A DNA stretch of 64,000 bases from JBBDSU01 sp040904825 (GTDB lineage Bacteria; Actinomycetota; Nitriliruptoria; Nitriliruptorales; Nitriliruptoraceae): NCBI GenBank assembly GCA_040904825.1, contig JBBDSU010000057.1, forward strand, positions 1-64,000. The letters are read 5' to 3'. Below, piece after piece: positions 34,010 to 42,429 of this stretch (its first letter is position 1; each line of letters begins with the position of its first letter). Position numbers and translations under genes: made by a program. The notes beneath the pieces were generated by a model that worked only from the letters and a program-made list of their open reading frames with translations, did no database searches and had not been told where the DNA came from.

Positions 34010-35585
34010 GCGGCACGCTCCACGACAACACCGTGCCAGGTCCGTCGCGGCGCGTCGCCACCTCAAAGTGACCACGGAGCGCAACGGCTCGATCGTTGAG
34101 ATTGTGCAGACCGAGACCTCCACGGTCTGCAGCACCTATGCCGATCCCGTTGTCCATGACGCGGATGACCAGGTTGTCCGACGTAATGCTGACCTCGACA
34201 ATGGCCTGGCTTGCCTGAGCATGCTTGGCAACATTGGTCAACGCTTCTCGAATCACCGGCACCGCGACATCGGCGATCTCAGAAGGAACCATCGAGTCGA
34301 TCGGGCCGTCGAAACGCACTCGAGGTGTCGACGCCAACGCGTCGCCAATCTCGTCGAGGACATCGAGGACTTTGCCCCGTAGCCCCACGCCCTGATCCTG
34401 ACGCGACTGCAACGCAAAGATCGTCGCGCGAATGTCCTTGACCGTCGTGTCGATCTCATCGACTGCTCGCGTCAACTTTTCAGTCACCTCCGCTCGATCA
34501 CTGACGCGCGGGATGACTGCCTGCAAGGACAGGCCAGTCGCAAACAGCCGCTGGATCACCGTGTCGTGCAAGTCTCGACCGATGCGCTCTCGGTCCTCTA
34601 TCAGCGACAATCGGCGCAGTTCATCCTGTGTTTGCTCGTGTGTCCAGGCGACGCTGACCTGTTCACCGAACCCCACGAGCAACTGCTCATCGCGCTCAGA
34701 AAACGCCCGCGCACGCGCAACGCCAAGCGCTGCGCCGATGCCACTGCCATCGCGCACTGGAACCCAAATGGTGGGCTTGTCCATCACGACGCCGCGGGCT
34801 GTCCTGACGACATCCCCTTCATCCAACGTGCGCCACACCGGACTTCCGGTTCCGTCAATAGTCCCCAGTGATAGGGCCGGCATCCCCCAAGAGGCGAGAA
34901 CGATCAACCTGTCGTCGCGCCCTTGGACCTCACGGACAACCACGCATGCGGTGTCGGCGTCCAGCATGCGAGCTGCCAGTTCCGATACCCGGCCCTGCAA
35001 CTCCTGGGTGGTGGCGCCGCCGGCCAAGACACCGGCTGCAAGCTCAAGGACTGCATCTCGCCAGATCTCGCGTCGCTGCAAGTCTTCGTAGAGCCGTGCG
35101 TTGCTGATGACTGACCCGGCGACGGCGGCAAGGGCGACAATCAACTCCTCGTCACGTTCCGAGAATTCCTTCGCGCCGTCCTTTTCGGTCAGGTAGAGAT
35201 TGCCGAAAACCTGCTGTCCGATGCGGATGGGCGCACCAAGAAACGACCCCATGGGCGGATGGTGAGCAGGAAACCCGTACGACGCCTCATGGTCAGCAAC
35301 GTTGCTCAGGCGCAGAGGATGCGGATGGTTGATGAGGTGGCCAAGCACCCCTTGTCCCTCAGGCAACGGACCGATCTTCGCCGCGGTCTCGTCATCGATG
35401 CCGTGATGAACGAAAGCTGAGAGTCCTTCGCCATCATCCGAGATGACACCAAGCGCGCCATAACGGGCATCTACGAGTGAGCATGCCGCCTCGATGATCC
35501 GACGCAGGACCGTCTCTAGGTCAAGATCACCGGCAACCAACCGGACCGCATCAAGCAGGCGTGAGAGTTGCAGATCCTGAGTCAC
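33990..35585 (-). CDS. devS: DosS/DevS-type heme GAF sensor histidine kinase
   Basis: A 531-residue cytosolic kinase: GAF-A (about 20-160), GAF-B (about 175-320), HisKA_3 dimerisation helix with DRERIGRDLHDTVIQRLFA, and HATPase (MDNGIGI, GGLGLHNL). GAF-A contains SYGFPAHHPPMGSFLG; His109 aligns with the heme ligand His149 of M. tuberculosis DosS, and Tyr131 in FGNLYLTEK aligns with its distal Tyr171. It is thus expected to sense O2, NO or CO, or redox state, through heme. The M. tuberculosis N-terminal extension of about 40 residues is missing. GTG start with GGGGGA upstream. Divergent from its probable partner, the response regulator at 35739. Confidence 0.93.
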   Translation of the reverse strand: MTQDLQLSRLLDAVRLVAGDLDLETVLRRIIEAACSLVDARYGALGVISDDGEGLSAFVHHGIDDETAAKIGPLPEGQGVLGHLINHPHPLRLSNVADHEASYGFPAHHPPMGSFLGAPIRIGQQVFGNLYLTEKDGAKEFSERDEELIVALAAVAGSVISNARLYEDLQRREIWRDAVLELAAGVLAGGATTQELQGRVSELAARMLDADTACVVVREVQGRDDRLIVLASWGMPALSLGTIDGTGSPVWRTLDEGDVVRTARGVVMDKPTIWVPVRDGSGIGAALGVARARAFSERDEQLLVGFGEQVSVAWTHEQTQDELRRLSLIEDRERIGRDLHDTVIQRLFATGLSLQAVIPRVSDRAEVTEKLTRAVDEIDTTVKDIRATIFALQSRQDQGVGLRGKVLDVLDEIGDALASTPRVRFDGPIDSMVPSEIADVAVPVIREALTNVAKHAQASQAIVEVSITSDNLVIRVMDNGIGIGAADRGGLGLHNLNDRAVALRGHFEVATRRDGPGTVLSWSVPLNHSGM

Positions 35586-35677
35586 CGATCCCCCGGACGA
35601 TGCAGGCTGTAAGGTGGTCGCAGCGAGTCTAGGCCGCCACTGCCCCACGGTCGGTACCGGATAGTTCGGCAGCGGCC

Positions 35678-35703
35678 GTGTTCGTCAGCAGCCTGACGAA
35701 CAC
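35678..35703. repeat. Perfect 11-bp inverted repeat between kinase and regulator genes
   Basis: GTGTTCGTCAG and its exact complement CTGACGAACAC flank the four bases CAGC. The element sits 35 bases before the regulator's GTG and about 92 bases before the kinase's start, in the divergent promoter region. It could be an operator or an RNA hairpin in the 5' leader. It does not match the DosR box. Confidence 0.6.
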
Positions 35704-35738
35704 AAGAGGTACGACCGTCAATCACCTGGGAGAACGAC

Positions 35739-36371
35739 GTGACGATCCGTGTATTCCTCGTGGACGACCACGAAGTCGTCCGGCGAGGCCTGGCAGACCT
35801 GCTCGAAGCCGAAGAGGACCTTGAGGTTGTCGGCGAAGCTGGCACAGCCGGTATGGCCTTGGCAGGCGTCGCCTCAACCAATCCTCATGTCGCCGTCTTG
35901 GACGTGCGCCTTCCCGATGGCAACGGTGTCGAGGTGTGCCGCGAAATCCGGGCACGTGATCCCAAGATCGCATGCCTCATGCTCACGTCGTTCTCCGACG
36001 ATGAGGCGCTGTTCGACGCAATCATGGCTGGGGCAGCTGGCTACCTCCTCAAGGACGTGAAGGGACGCGATCTGGTCGACGCCATTCGGAGGGTCGCTGC
36101 TGGCGAGTCGCTCCTCGATCCTGCGGTGACTGGCAAAGTGCTCGAACGGCTGCGGAAGGGCGACGATGAAGACCCTCGTCTGGCTTCGCTTTCTGACCAG
36201 GAGCGGCGCATCCTCGCATTGATCTCGGAGGGGTTGACCAACCGACAAATCGCCGAGCGCATGCACTTGGCGGAAAAGACGGTCAAGAACTACGTATCGA
36301 ACCTTCTGGCCAAGCTTGGCATGCAGCGACGTACGGAAGCAGCCGTGTTCTACACGCAACTCGACACCTGA
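35739..36371 (+). CDS. devR: DosR/DevR-type NarL-family response regulator
   Basis: A 210-residue regulator. The receiver domain has DDH near residues 9-11, phosphoacceptor Asp55 (VAVLDVRLPDG) and the switch lysine in YLLKDVKG. The LuxR/NarL helix-turn-helix reads LSDQERRILALISEGLTNRQ followed by IAERMHLAEKTVKNYVSNLL and AKLGMQRRTEAAVF, which is almost the same as M. tuberculosis DosR, including the threonines equivalent to those needed for activation. The DNA specificity should therefore be close to DosR. GTG start with GGGAG six bases upstream. Three box-like sites lie within 3.3 kb. Confidence 0.95.
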   Translation: MTIRVFLVDDHEVVRRGLADLLEAEEDLEVVGEAGTAGMALAGVASTNPHVAVLDVRLPDGNGVEVCREIRARDPKIACLMLTSFSDDEALFDAIMAGAAGYLLKDVKGRDLVDAIRRVAAGESLLDPAVTGKVLERLRKGDDEDPRLASLSDQERRILALISEGLTNRQIAERMHLAEKTVKNYVSNLLAKLGMQRRTEAAVFYTQLDT

Positions 36372-36427
36372 TGATTCACCAGGCGAGCCTCATTGTTGCG
36401 CGGGGTCCTTCGATAGTCCCGACAGGT

Positions 36428-36442
36428 CAGGACGAGCGGCCC
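36428..36442. promoter_or_regulatory. Weak DosR-box-like site upstream of PNPOx-like gene
   Basis: AGGACGAGCGGCCCT keeps both outer parts of the DosR box (GGAC and GGCCCT) but not the central T tract. It lies 58 bases before the ATG at 36501. The GGGACTAT half-site on the other strand just upstream (36413-36420) may belong to the same region. Lowest-quality match of the three. Confidence 0.35.
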
Positions 36443-36500
36443 TGATGGGTATGCAAGCGGATGCGCCATGATCGCATCCACCGAACGTCAGGACCCCACC

Positions 36501-36938
36501 ATGACCGACAAGAAACACTCCCCGGCGACCGACCGTCACGGACTCGAAGTTCTCAACCTGCCGCAATGCCTCGCACTGTTGCGATCCCGACCGGTCGGCC
36601 GCATCGCCTACATCGATGCTGGCCAACCCAACATTGTCCCGGTGAACCACGTCGTCGACGGCGCATCGGTCGTCCTTCGTAGCCTCAGCGGCGGCAAGCT
36701 CGATGCTGCAGTGCTGGGTGAGCCCGTCGCGTTCCAGCTCGATGACCACGATCCAGCTCGCGCAACGGGCTGGAGTGTCGTGGTGCGTGGCCGGGCTGTA
36801 CTTGTCGACGACATCGCTGACATCGAACGTCTCGAGAACGAGCTTGACAGTTGGGCTCTTGCCAACGATGCCGATGGCACGTGGGTTCGCATTGTCGCTG
36901 ACGAGATTTCAGGCCGGCGGTTGTCCGCTCGAGCCTGA
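36501..36938 (+). CDS. Pyridoxamine-5'-phosphate-oxidase-like flavin-binding protein
   Basis: A 145-residue split-barrel protein of the PNPOx-like group. The pattern VGRIAYIDAGQPNIVPVNHV, then LRSLSGGKLDAAVLGEPVAF and DDHDPARATGWSVVVRGRA recalls M. tuberculosis Rv0080/Rv3129, members of the DosR regulon that probably bind FMN, F420 or heme; the true ligand is unknown. The ATG at 36501 has AGGA seven bases upstream; an ATG at 36468 would add 11 residues. Placement directly after the DosR-like regulator gene and a box-like site support hypoxia control. Confidence 0.88.
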   Translation: MTDKKHSPATDRHGLEVLNLPQCLALLRSRPVGRIAYIDAGQPNIVPVNHVVDGASVVLRSLSGGKLDAAVLGEPVAFQLDDHDPARATGWSVVVRGRAVLVDDIADIERLENELDSWALANDADGTWVRIVADEISGRRLSARA

Positions 36939-36967
36939 CCGATGCACGCCAACGGTCCCGTGAACAT

Positions 36968-36982
36968 CGGGCCAAGGGTCCC
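36968..36982. promoter_or_regulatory. DosR-box-like site upstream of multicopper oxidase gene
   Basis: Read on the minus strand, GGGACCCTTGGCCCG fits GGGACTTTNGGCCCT at 12 of 15 positions (counting N). It lies 138 bases before the GTG at 37121. The match, together with the other two sites, makes a local DosR-type regulon plausible. Confidence 0.5.
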
Positions 36983-37120
36983 CTCCTGCAAGGACTCCTC
37001 GCCCTGCCGCCAATTGGTTCTGGCGGTTTCAATCTGCTGCGAACACACCGCTGCCCAATGCCTCGACGCACCCGCTGACGACATGCCGTGCCGTCGAAGC
37101 CTGACCATAGGAACGACAAC

Positions 37121-38527
37121 GTGAGCGAAGAACGAACCATGGGAACGATTGCCACCGCGGTAGTTGCTGCGATCGCACTCGTGCTGTCGGCCGGTGCGCT
37201 GATCACCTCCGCAGGAGCTGCGTCGCGTACATCCGCCGCACCACAACTAGAGGCTCCTGCAGCTCCTGACGCGCCCACTTCGGTGGCGGTCGAGCTGTCC
37301 GAATTTGCCATCTCTCCGTCAAACATTGCAGTCGCGGTTGACGGAGTGATCCAGGTAGCAAACCGTGGGGCCATCGATCACGATTTCGCCATTGTCGGTA
37401 CTGACGTTGGCACGCCCATGCTGCGGACCGGCGAGACGTTTGAGTTGTCGCTGGCTGGTCTTGCCCCAGGAACCTACGACATCATCTGCACCGTGCCAGG
37501 CCACGACTCGTCAGGAATGCGAGGGACACTGACGATCGTCGGCGAAGGCGAGTCTGCACCCGTCGCTGACGCTGGCCAAGACCACGGTTCAGCAGCCGAA
37601 TTGGACTGGGCCGCGCTCGACCGAGCCATGGAAGAAAGCATCCTGGCCTATCCGGCAGCGACCGAAGGTCGTGGCAACCAGTTGCTTGATCCCGAAGAGA
37701 TTCTTGCGGACGGCACCAAGGTGTTCCGCCTCATCGCAGAAATCATCGAATGGGAAGTCGAGCCCGGCAAGATCGTGGAAGGCTGGGCGTACAACGGGCA
37801 AGTTCCCGGGCCGATGATTCGTGTCGATGTTGGCGACAACGTCCGCGTCCACGTCGAGAACCATCTGCCGATGGGCACCGACGTCCACTGGCACGGTGTG
37901 CGTGTACCCAACGATCAGGACGGAGTCGCCCCACTGACCCAACCACTGATCCAGCCCGGTGAGACCTTCACCTACGAATTTGTGGCAAGCGAACCGGCGA
38001 TCGGGATGTACCACCCGCACCACCATGGTCAGATGAAGCTCCCGAACGGCATGTTCGGCGTCTTCATCATCGGGGAAATGGGTACGGACATTCCCTTGCC
38101 AACCGGACGGACCATCAGTGGCCGTGAGATCCCTGAAGAGATCGACGTTGTTGCTGAAATCCCGATGGTGCTCAACGACGCAGGCACGATTGGCTTGACC
38201 ATTAACGGCAAGGGGTGGCCTGCGACCGAACCCATTGTGATGAACCAAGGCGACTGGTTCATCGTGCACTACTACAACGAAGGTCTGCAGATCCATCCCA
38301 TGCATCTGCACCAGATGCCGCAACTCGTCGTCGCCAAAGACGGGTTCGCACTTGAGGCACCGCAGTGGGAAGACACCGTCAACATCGCCCCTGGTGAGCG
38401 CTACACGGTGTTGATCCAAGCATCCGACCCGGGCGTGTGGGCTTTCCACTGCCACATTCTCACCCACGCAGAACGGCATGAAGGCATGTTCGGCATGGTG
38501 ACCGCACTCATCGTCAACGAGACATGA
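37121..38527 (+). CDS. Exported three-cupredoxin multicopper oxidase
   Basis: A 468-residue secreted or membrane-anchored copper protein. Residues 1-35 hold a hydrophobic export segment (TAVVAAIALVLSAGALI). Residues about 55-150 are a plastocyanin-like cupredoxin with type 1 ligands in IDHDFAIVG and IICTVPGHDSSGM. The remainder is a two-domain multicopper oxidase with VHWHGVRVP, MYHPHHHGQ, IHPMHLHQMP and the HCHILTHAERHEGM motif (type 1, 2 and 3 copper sites). Small laccases, nitrite reductases and metal oxidases are the relatives; the HCH motif points to an O2-reducing oxidase rather than NirK. GTG start has AGGA upstream. Preceded by a DosR-box-like site. Confidence 0.92.
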   Translation: MSEERTMGTIATAVVAAIALVLSAGALITSAGAASRTSAAPQLEAPAAPDAPTSVAVELSEFAISPSNIAVAVDGVIQVANRGAIDHDFAIVGTDVGTPMLRTGETFELSLAGLAPGTYDIICTVPGHDSSGMRGTLTIVGEGESAPVADAGQDHGSAAELDWAALDRAMEESILAYPAATEGRGNQLLDPEEILADGTKVFRLIAEIIEWEVEPGKIVEGWAYNGQVPGPMIRVDVGDNVRVHVENHLPMGTDVHWHGVRVPNDQDGVAPLTQPLIQPGETFTYEFVASEPAIGMYHPHHHGQMKLPNGMFGVFIIGEMGTDIPLPTGRTISGREIPEEIDVVAEIPMVLNDAGTIGLTINGKGWPATEPIVMNQGDWFIVHYYNEGLQIHPMHLHQMPQLVVAKDGFALEAPQWEDTVNIAPGERYTVLIQASDPGVWAFHCHILTHAERHEGMFGMVTALIVNET

Positions 38528-38566
38528 TCGACCGCTGACTCGGTGGGCATTCGCCCCTGGCAAGAG

Positions 38567-38613
38567 CACGTGTCGGCCGCCATCCCGTTCAAGCGGGTGG
38601 CGGCCGACACGTG
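38567..38613. terminator. Long hairpin after multicopper oxidase gene
   Basis: A 16-bp perfect stem starting CACGTGTCGGCCGCCA continues, past one bulged T, with CCCG/CGGG around a TTCAAG loop, and ends at 38613. It lies 40 bases after the stop. There is no T tract, so it would be an actinobacterial-type hairpin terminator. It separates the oxidase from the thiamine operon. Confidence 0.65.
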
Positions 38614-38742
38614 TGCGCAACGTGACACGATGCGACACGTCACGACGTGCTCCAAATCCTCGCACACCGCCATGCGAACAATCGTGGCCCTATCCCAGGG
38701 TGGACACGAACTCCGTCGCTGTCTCTTGTCTTGCCTGCTTGC

Positions 38743-38748
38743 TACGAT
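38743..38748 (+). promoter_or_regulatory. Possible -10 element of thiamine operon
   Basis: TACGAT fits the actinobacterial -10 pattern and lies 35 bases before the TPP riboswitch. I see no good -35 at a 17-base distance, so this is tentative. The remaining bases 38614-38742 show no gene. Confidence 0.35.
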
Positions 38749-38782
38749 GGTGGCGCGCAGTCCTTAAGTGACTACGCGTGAC

Positions 38783-38902
38783 ACCCGGGGAGCTCAGGAC
38801 AGCTGGGCTGAGAGGGTGACCACGTCTGCAGGCGCCATCACGGCGTCGCGCGACGGCGTCATCGACCCGTGGAACCTGAGCTGGGTAATGCCAGCGGAGG
38901 GA
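38783..38902 (+). ncRNA. TPP riboswitch (THI element)
   Basis: The conserved blocks are ACCCGGGGAGC at the 5' side, GGGCTGAGAGGGTGACCAC (the CUGAGA pyrimidine-sensing arm), CGACCCGTGGAACCTGA and GAGCTGGGTAATGCCAGCG. They match the thiamine-pyrophosphate aptamer. The 3' end runs into the Shine-Dalgarno GGGAGGTGG just before the ATG at 38911, so ligand binding should hide the ribosome site; no separate terminator stem is visible. It is expected to repress the downstream kinase-transporter operon when TPP is plentiful. Confidence 0.95.
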
Positions 38903-38910
38903 GGTGGACG

Positions 38911-39582
38911 ATGACCCGTCACGACGATCACAACGTCGATGACGTCATTGTCTTTGTGGGCGGTGCATCGATCGTCCCCTTCGTTGGCACCTTCAAGGAC
39001 CGCCTTCCCAAAAGTGCGTGGTCGATCGCAGCAGATTCTGGCTTGCACGTTGCAGAAGCGCTGGATCACCCGGTGCACCTTATTGTCGGCGATCTCGATT
39101 CGGTCGACCTCGCACGGCTTGCTGTGCATGAGCATGCAGGCGTGGCGGTCGATCGTCATCCCGTCGACAAGGACCGAACCGACCTGGAAATCGCCCTCGA
39201 TCACGCACGATCGAAGTCGCCTCGACGCATCACGGTGGTCGGCGGCGGGGGCGGCCGACTGGATCACCTCATCGGGAACCTGTCGCAGTTAGCGCGACCC
39301 GACCTCGACGGCATCAACGTCGTGGCCTATCTGCCTCCGGCCACAGTGCACATCGTTACTGATGATGTCACCGTGACCGGACAAGTAGGCGAACCCGTCT
39401 CGCTCGTGCCGGTTCATGGCGACGCACGAGGCGTCACCACGACTGGTCTGGAGTTTCCTCTGTCGGACGACAATCTGCCAGCGGCAACATCACGCGGCAT
39501 CAGCAACAGATTCAGCTCACCTCAGGCCACGGTCAACCTCCAGCACGGCCGACTCCTCATGATTCGTCCGGGCGTCACATGA
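38911..39582 (+). CDS. Thiamine pyrophosphokinase
   Basis: A 223-residue thiamine diphosphokinase, moving pyrophosphate from ATP to thiamine to give TPP. Signatures: WSIAADSGLHVAEALDHPVH, LIVGDLDSVD, the block VDKDRTDLEIALDHA and VVGGGGGRLDHLIGNL; the conserved aspartates bind Mg-ATP. The C-terminal part carries the thiamine-binding beta sandwich (GLEFPLSDDNLPAATSRGIS). The ATG at 38911 lies right after the riboswitch's ribosome site. It heads a four-gene operon with thiB, thiP and thiQ, so imported thiamine is directly converted to the coenzyme. Confidence 0.95.
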   Translation: MTRHDDHNVDDVIVFVGGASIVPFVGTFKDRLPKSAWSIAADSGLHVAEALDHPVHLIVGDLDSVDLARLAVHEHAGVAVDRHPVDKDRTDLEIALDHARSKSPRRITVVGGGGGRLDHLIGNLSQLARPDLDGINVVAYLPPATVHIVTDDVTVTGQVGEPVSLVPVHGDARGVTTTGLEFPLSDDNLPAATSRGISNRFSSPQATVNLQHGRLLMIRPGVT

Positions 39583-39610
39583 CCACTCGCCTGACAAAGG
39601 AACGCTCCGA

Positions 39611-40738
39611 ATGGCCATCCGAATGACCCGAACCCAACCCCAGACGTCCGCTGTGCCGATCGCACGCGCACGACGGCCCCGATCGTTGACGACCCAAAGA
39701 TGGGTCGCCGCGCTGGCCATCGTGTCCATGGCGATTGCTGCGTGTGGCGATGCCAGCGACGACGCCACCGACAGCGAACCAACCACGGTCCGTGTCTTGA
39801 CGCACGATTCGTTCGACGTTGACGCTGACCTTGTCGCTGCCTACGAACAGGCACACAACCTCCGTATCGAATTCATCGCCATGGGCGATGCCGGCAGTGT
39901 CGTCAATCAGGCGATCCTGACCCGTGACGCGCCCCAAGGCGACGTCCTGTTCGGTGTTGACACGACATTTTTGTCGCGTGCAATCGACGCCGAGCTCTTC
40001 GTGAGCTATCGATCGCCTCGCCTCGACGCGATCGACACTCGCTACCTCGTCGACGACGAGTACCGCGTCACTCCGATCGATGTCGGCGATGTGTGCCTGA
40101 ATGTCGACGTTGACTGGTTCGATGACGCAGGCCTGCCGTTGCCTACTGACCTTGATGATCTCACCGACGACGCCTATCGGGGCTTGACCGCGGTGATGAA
40201 CCCCGCCACCTCCTCCCCCGGGCTGGCCTTCCTGCTGGCGACAGTTGATCGGTTCGGACAGGACGGTTGGCTCGACTTCTGGGCTTCGCTGCGCGCCAAT
40301 GATGTCGTGGTCACCGACGGATGGTCCGAGACGTACTACGACGAATTCACTCTCCACGGCGGTGACCGCCCGATCGTCGTGTCATACGCATCGAGCCCAC
40401 CGGCTGAAGTGTTCTTCGCAGACCCGCAACCAGATGTCGCGCCTTCAGCAGTGATCGAGGCATCCTGCTTCCGGCAGGTTGAATTCGCCGGCATCCTGGC
40501 CGGTACTGAAGTTGAGGAAGCTGCCGGCAGCGTCATCGACTTCTTGCTCAGCGTCGAGTTCCAGGAAGGCGTGCCGCTCACAATGTTTGTGTTCCCGGTC
40601 GTCAACGACGCACAACTGCCGGACGTGTTCGCACGTCACGCGGTGGTGCCCGACAGTCCACTCGAACTCGATCCGTGGGTCATAGGCGAGCACCGCGATC
40701 AATGGATCAACGATTGGACCTCGACCGTGTTGCGGTGA
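39611..40738 (+). CDS. thiB: Thiamine ABC transporter, substrate-binding lipoprotein
   Basis: A 375-residue periplasmic-type binding protein. The signal peptide ends in a lipobox, MAIAACGD, so the mature protein is a lipoprotein on the outer face of the membrane. The mature part starts TTVRVLTHDSFDVDADLVAAYEQ, a family pattern of thiamine-binding proteins, and includes GDAGSVVNQAIL, the block GDVLFGVDTTFLSRAID and VDVDWFDDAGLPLPTDLDDL. Position between a TPP-riboswitch-controlled kinase and a ThiP/ThiQ pair supports thiamine or TPP as ligand. SD AAGGA upstream. Confidence 0.93.
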   Translation: MAIRMTRTQPQTSAVPIARARRPRSLTTQRWVAALAIVSMAIAACGDASDDATDSEPTTVRVLTHDSFDVDADLVAAYEQAHNLRIEFIAMGDAGSVVNQAILTRDAPQGDVLFGVDTTFLSRAIDAELFVSYRSPRLDAIDTRYLVDDEYRVTPIDVGDVCLNVDVDWFDDAGLPLPTDLDDLTDDAYRGLTAVMNPATSSPGLAFLLATVDRFGQDGWLDFWASLRANDVVVTDGWSETYYDEFTLHGGDRPIVVSYASSPPAEVFFADPQPDVAPSAVIEASCFRQVEFAGILAGTEVEEAAGSVIDFLLSVEFQEGVPLTMFVFPVVNDAQLPDVFARHAVVPDSPLELDPWVIGEHRDQWINDWTSTVLR

Positions 40739-40740
40739 CA

Positions 40741-42429
40741 ATGACGCCGACACGACACGGCCGGGCATCGACTGTGCGCTTCGCGCGAGTGTGGCTGCTG
40801 GTCATCCCGGTCGTGTTCTTGTCGGCATTTTTTTTCTACCCAGTCGCGTCCATCGTCGGACTCGGGTTGTGGCCGGATGGCAGGTTCGCGTTCGATCGCG
40901 TTGCCGCAACCGTCAGCGACCCGACGGTGGCACGCGTCGCATGGTTCACCTTGTGGCAAGCAGCAGCATCAACAGGCTTGACGTTGCTGATCGCGCTGCC
41001 TGGCGCCTACGTTCTGGCCCGCCTTGACTTTCCTGGACGCCGCGTCATCCGCAGCCTGGTCACGGTCCCCTTTGTGATGCCAACGGTCGTCGTCGCTTCG
41101 GCCTTTCTCGCACTGCTCGGTCCTCGCAGCCCTATCAACGCCACCAGCGTCGCGCTGTTTGGATCTGGGGCTCCCACCATTGACCTTCGCCGCACCGTTG
41201 CCGCCATCCTTATTGCCCACGTCTTCTTCAACTACGCCGTGGTCGTTCGCACCGTTGGCGGACTGTGGGAACACCTTGATCCCCGCTTGGAGGACGCCGC
41301 GCGTCTCATGGGCGCGACAAGGTGGCGCACGTTTCGTGAAGTGACCCTGCCGCTGCTAGCCCCCGCGGTCTGGTCGTCTGCTGCGATCGTGTTCCTGTTC
41401 ACCTTCACCTCGTTTGGCGTGGTGCTCATCTTGGGCGGTCCCACTCGTGCCACGATCGAAGTTGAGATTCATCGCGCAACCGCCCAGTTGTTGGACTTGC
41501 CGTTGGCCTCGGTGCTTGCCCTGCTGCAACTGGTTGCTGTCGTGGCAGCACTGGCCGTGTACGGCACGTTGTCGCGCCGGGTGACAGGCCAACGACTGGT
41601 CGCCGCAGACCATGCTCCCAGGCGAGCAGACGACCGGGCAAGCAAGATCCTGCTTCGCGCGAATCTGGCAGTGATGGCCGTGCTGCTTGCAACGCCCCTG
41701 TTGGTACTCGTCGAACGGTCTTTCGCCATGCCCGATGGCTGGGGTTTGGATCACTACAGGGCGCTGTTTGCGCCAGCATCCACTGTGCTGGCCGTCGCTC
41801 CATGGCAGGCGATCCGCAATTCGTTGATCTTCGCGGCTGCAGCCACCCTGATGGCGCTGGTTGTAGGTACTGCAGCCTCGCTGGCCGCCACAGACGCGAG
41901 GTCGCTTGGCGCCCGAATCGTTGATCGTGGCCTCATGCTGCCGCTCGGAACCTCGGCGGTCACGATCGGATTCGGCTTTCTCGTCGCACTCAATCGCCCG
42001 CCGTTGGACTTGCGAGGTTCGCTGCTCCTGGTCCCTATCGCTCAAGCACTCGTGGCGACACCGTTCGTCGTGCGAACCGTGTTGCCGGTCCTCCGGTCGA
42101 TCGACCAGCGACTTCGCGATGCCGCGGGAACACTGGGCGCATCACCTGCCAAGGTCTGGCAAGAGATCGACCTGCCGATTATCGGACGTGCCGTGTTGGT
42201 CGCCGCAGGCTTTTCGTTCGCCATCGCATTGGGAGAGTTCGGCGCCACCGTCTTTGTGGCACGTGCTCAGATGCCCACAATGCCCGTTGCCATCTTTCGA
42301 CTGCTGGGCAGGCCGGGAGTCACCCACTTCGGCCAGGCAATGGCGATGTCAACCCTGCTCATGGTGATTACGGCTGCCGCCATTGTGGTGATCGATCGCG
42401 TCCGCGTCGGCCAGATCGGACGGTTCTGA
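40741..42429 (+). CDS. thiP: Thiamine ABC transporter permease, fused two-copy form
   Basis: A 562-residue membrane protein with about 12 helices made of two binding-protein-dependent permease units. The EAA loops that contact the ATPase are EDAARLMGATRWRTFREVTL (first half) and RDAAGTLGASPAKVWQEIDL (second half). Helices such as WLLVIPVVFLSAFFFYPVAS and LIFAAAATLMALVVGTAASL are clear. The start ATG comes two bases after the thiB stop. Its stop overlaps the thiQ ATG (TGATG). Fits ThiP in length and layout. Confidence 0.94.
   Translation: MTPTRHGRASTVRFARVWLLVIPVVFLSAFFFYPVASIVGLGLWPDGRFAFDRVAATVSDPTVARVAWFTLWQAAASTGLTLLIALPGAYVLARLDFPGRRVIRSLVTVPFVMPTVVVASAFLALLGPRSPINATSVALFGSGAPTIDLRRTVAAILIAHVFFNYAVVVRTVGGLWEHLDPRLEDAARLMGATRWRTFREVTLPLLAPAVWSSAAIVFLFTFTSFGVVLILGGPTRATIEVEIHRATAQLLDLPLASVLALLQLVAVVAALAVYGTLSRRVTGQRLVAADHAPRRADDRASKILLRANLAVMAVLLATPLLVLVERSFAMPDGWGLDHYRALFAPASTVLAVAPWQAIRNSLIFAAAATLMALVVGTAASLAATDARSLGARIVDRGLMLPLGTSAVTIGFGFLVALNRPPLDLRGSLLLVPIAQALVATPFVVRTVLPVLRSIDQRLRDAAGTLGASPAKVWQEIDLPIIGRAVLVAAGFSFAIALGEFGATVFVARAQMPTMPVAIFRLLGRPGVTHFGQAMAMSTLLMVITAAAIVVIDRVRVGQIGRF

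Noticed and set aside
36402..36420. Additional DosR-like half-site (GGGACTAT on minus strand)
   Set aside because: Only one half fits the consensus; mentioned under the nearby site but not listed separately.
38567..38613. Strong hairpin considered as tRNA or small RNA
   Set aside because: A single long stem without cloverleaf or tRNA consensus; a terminator is the simpler reading.
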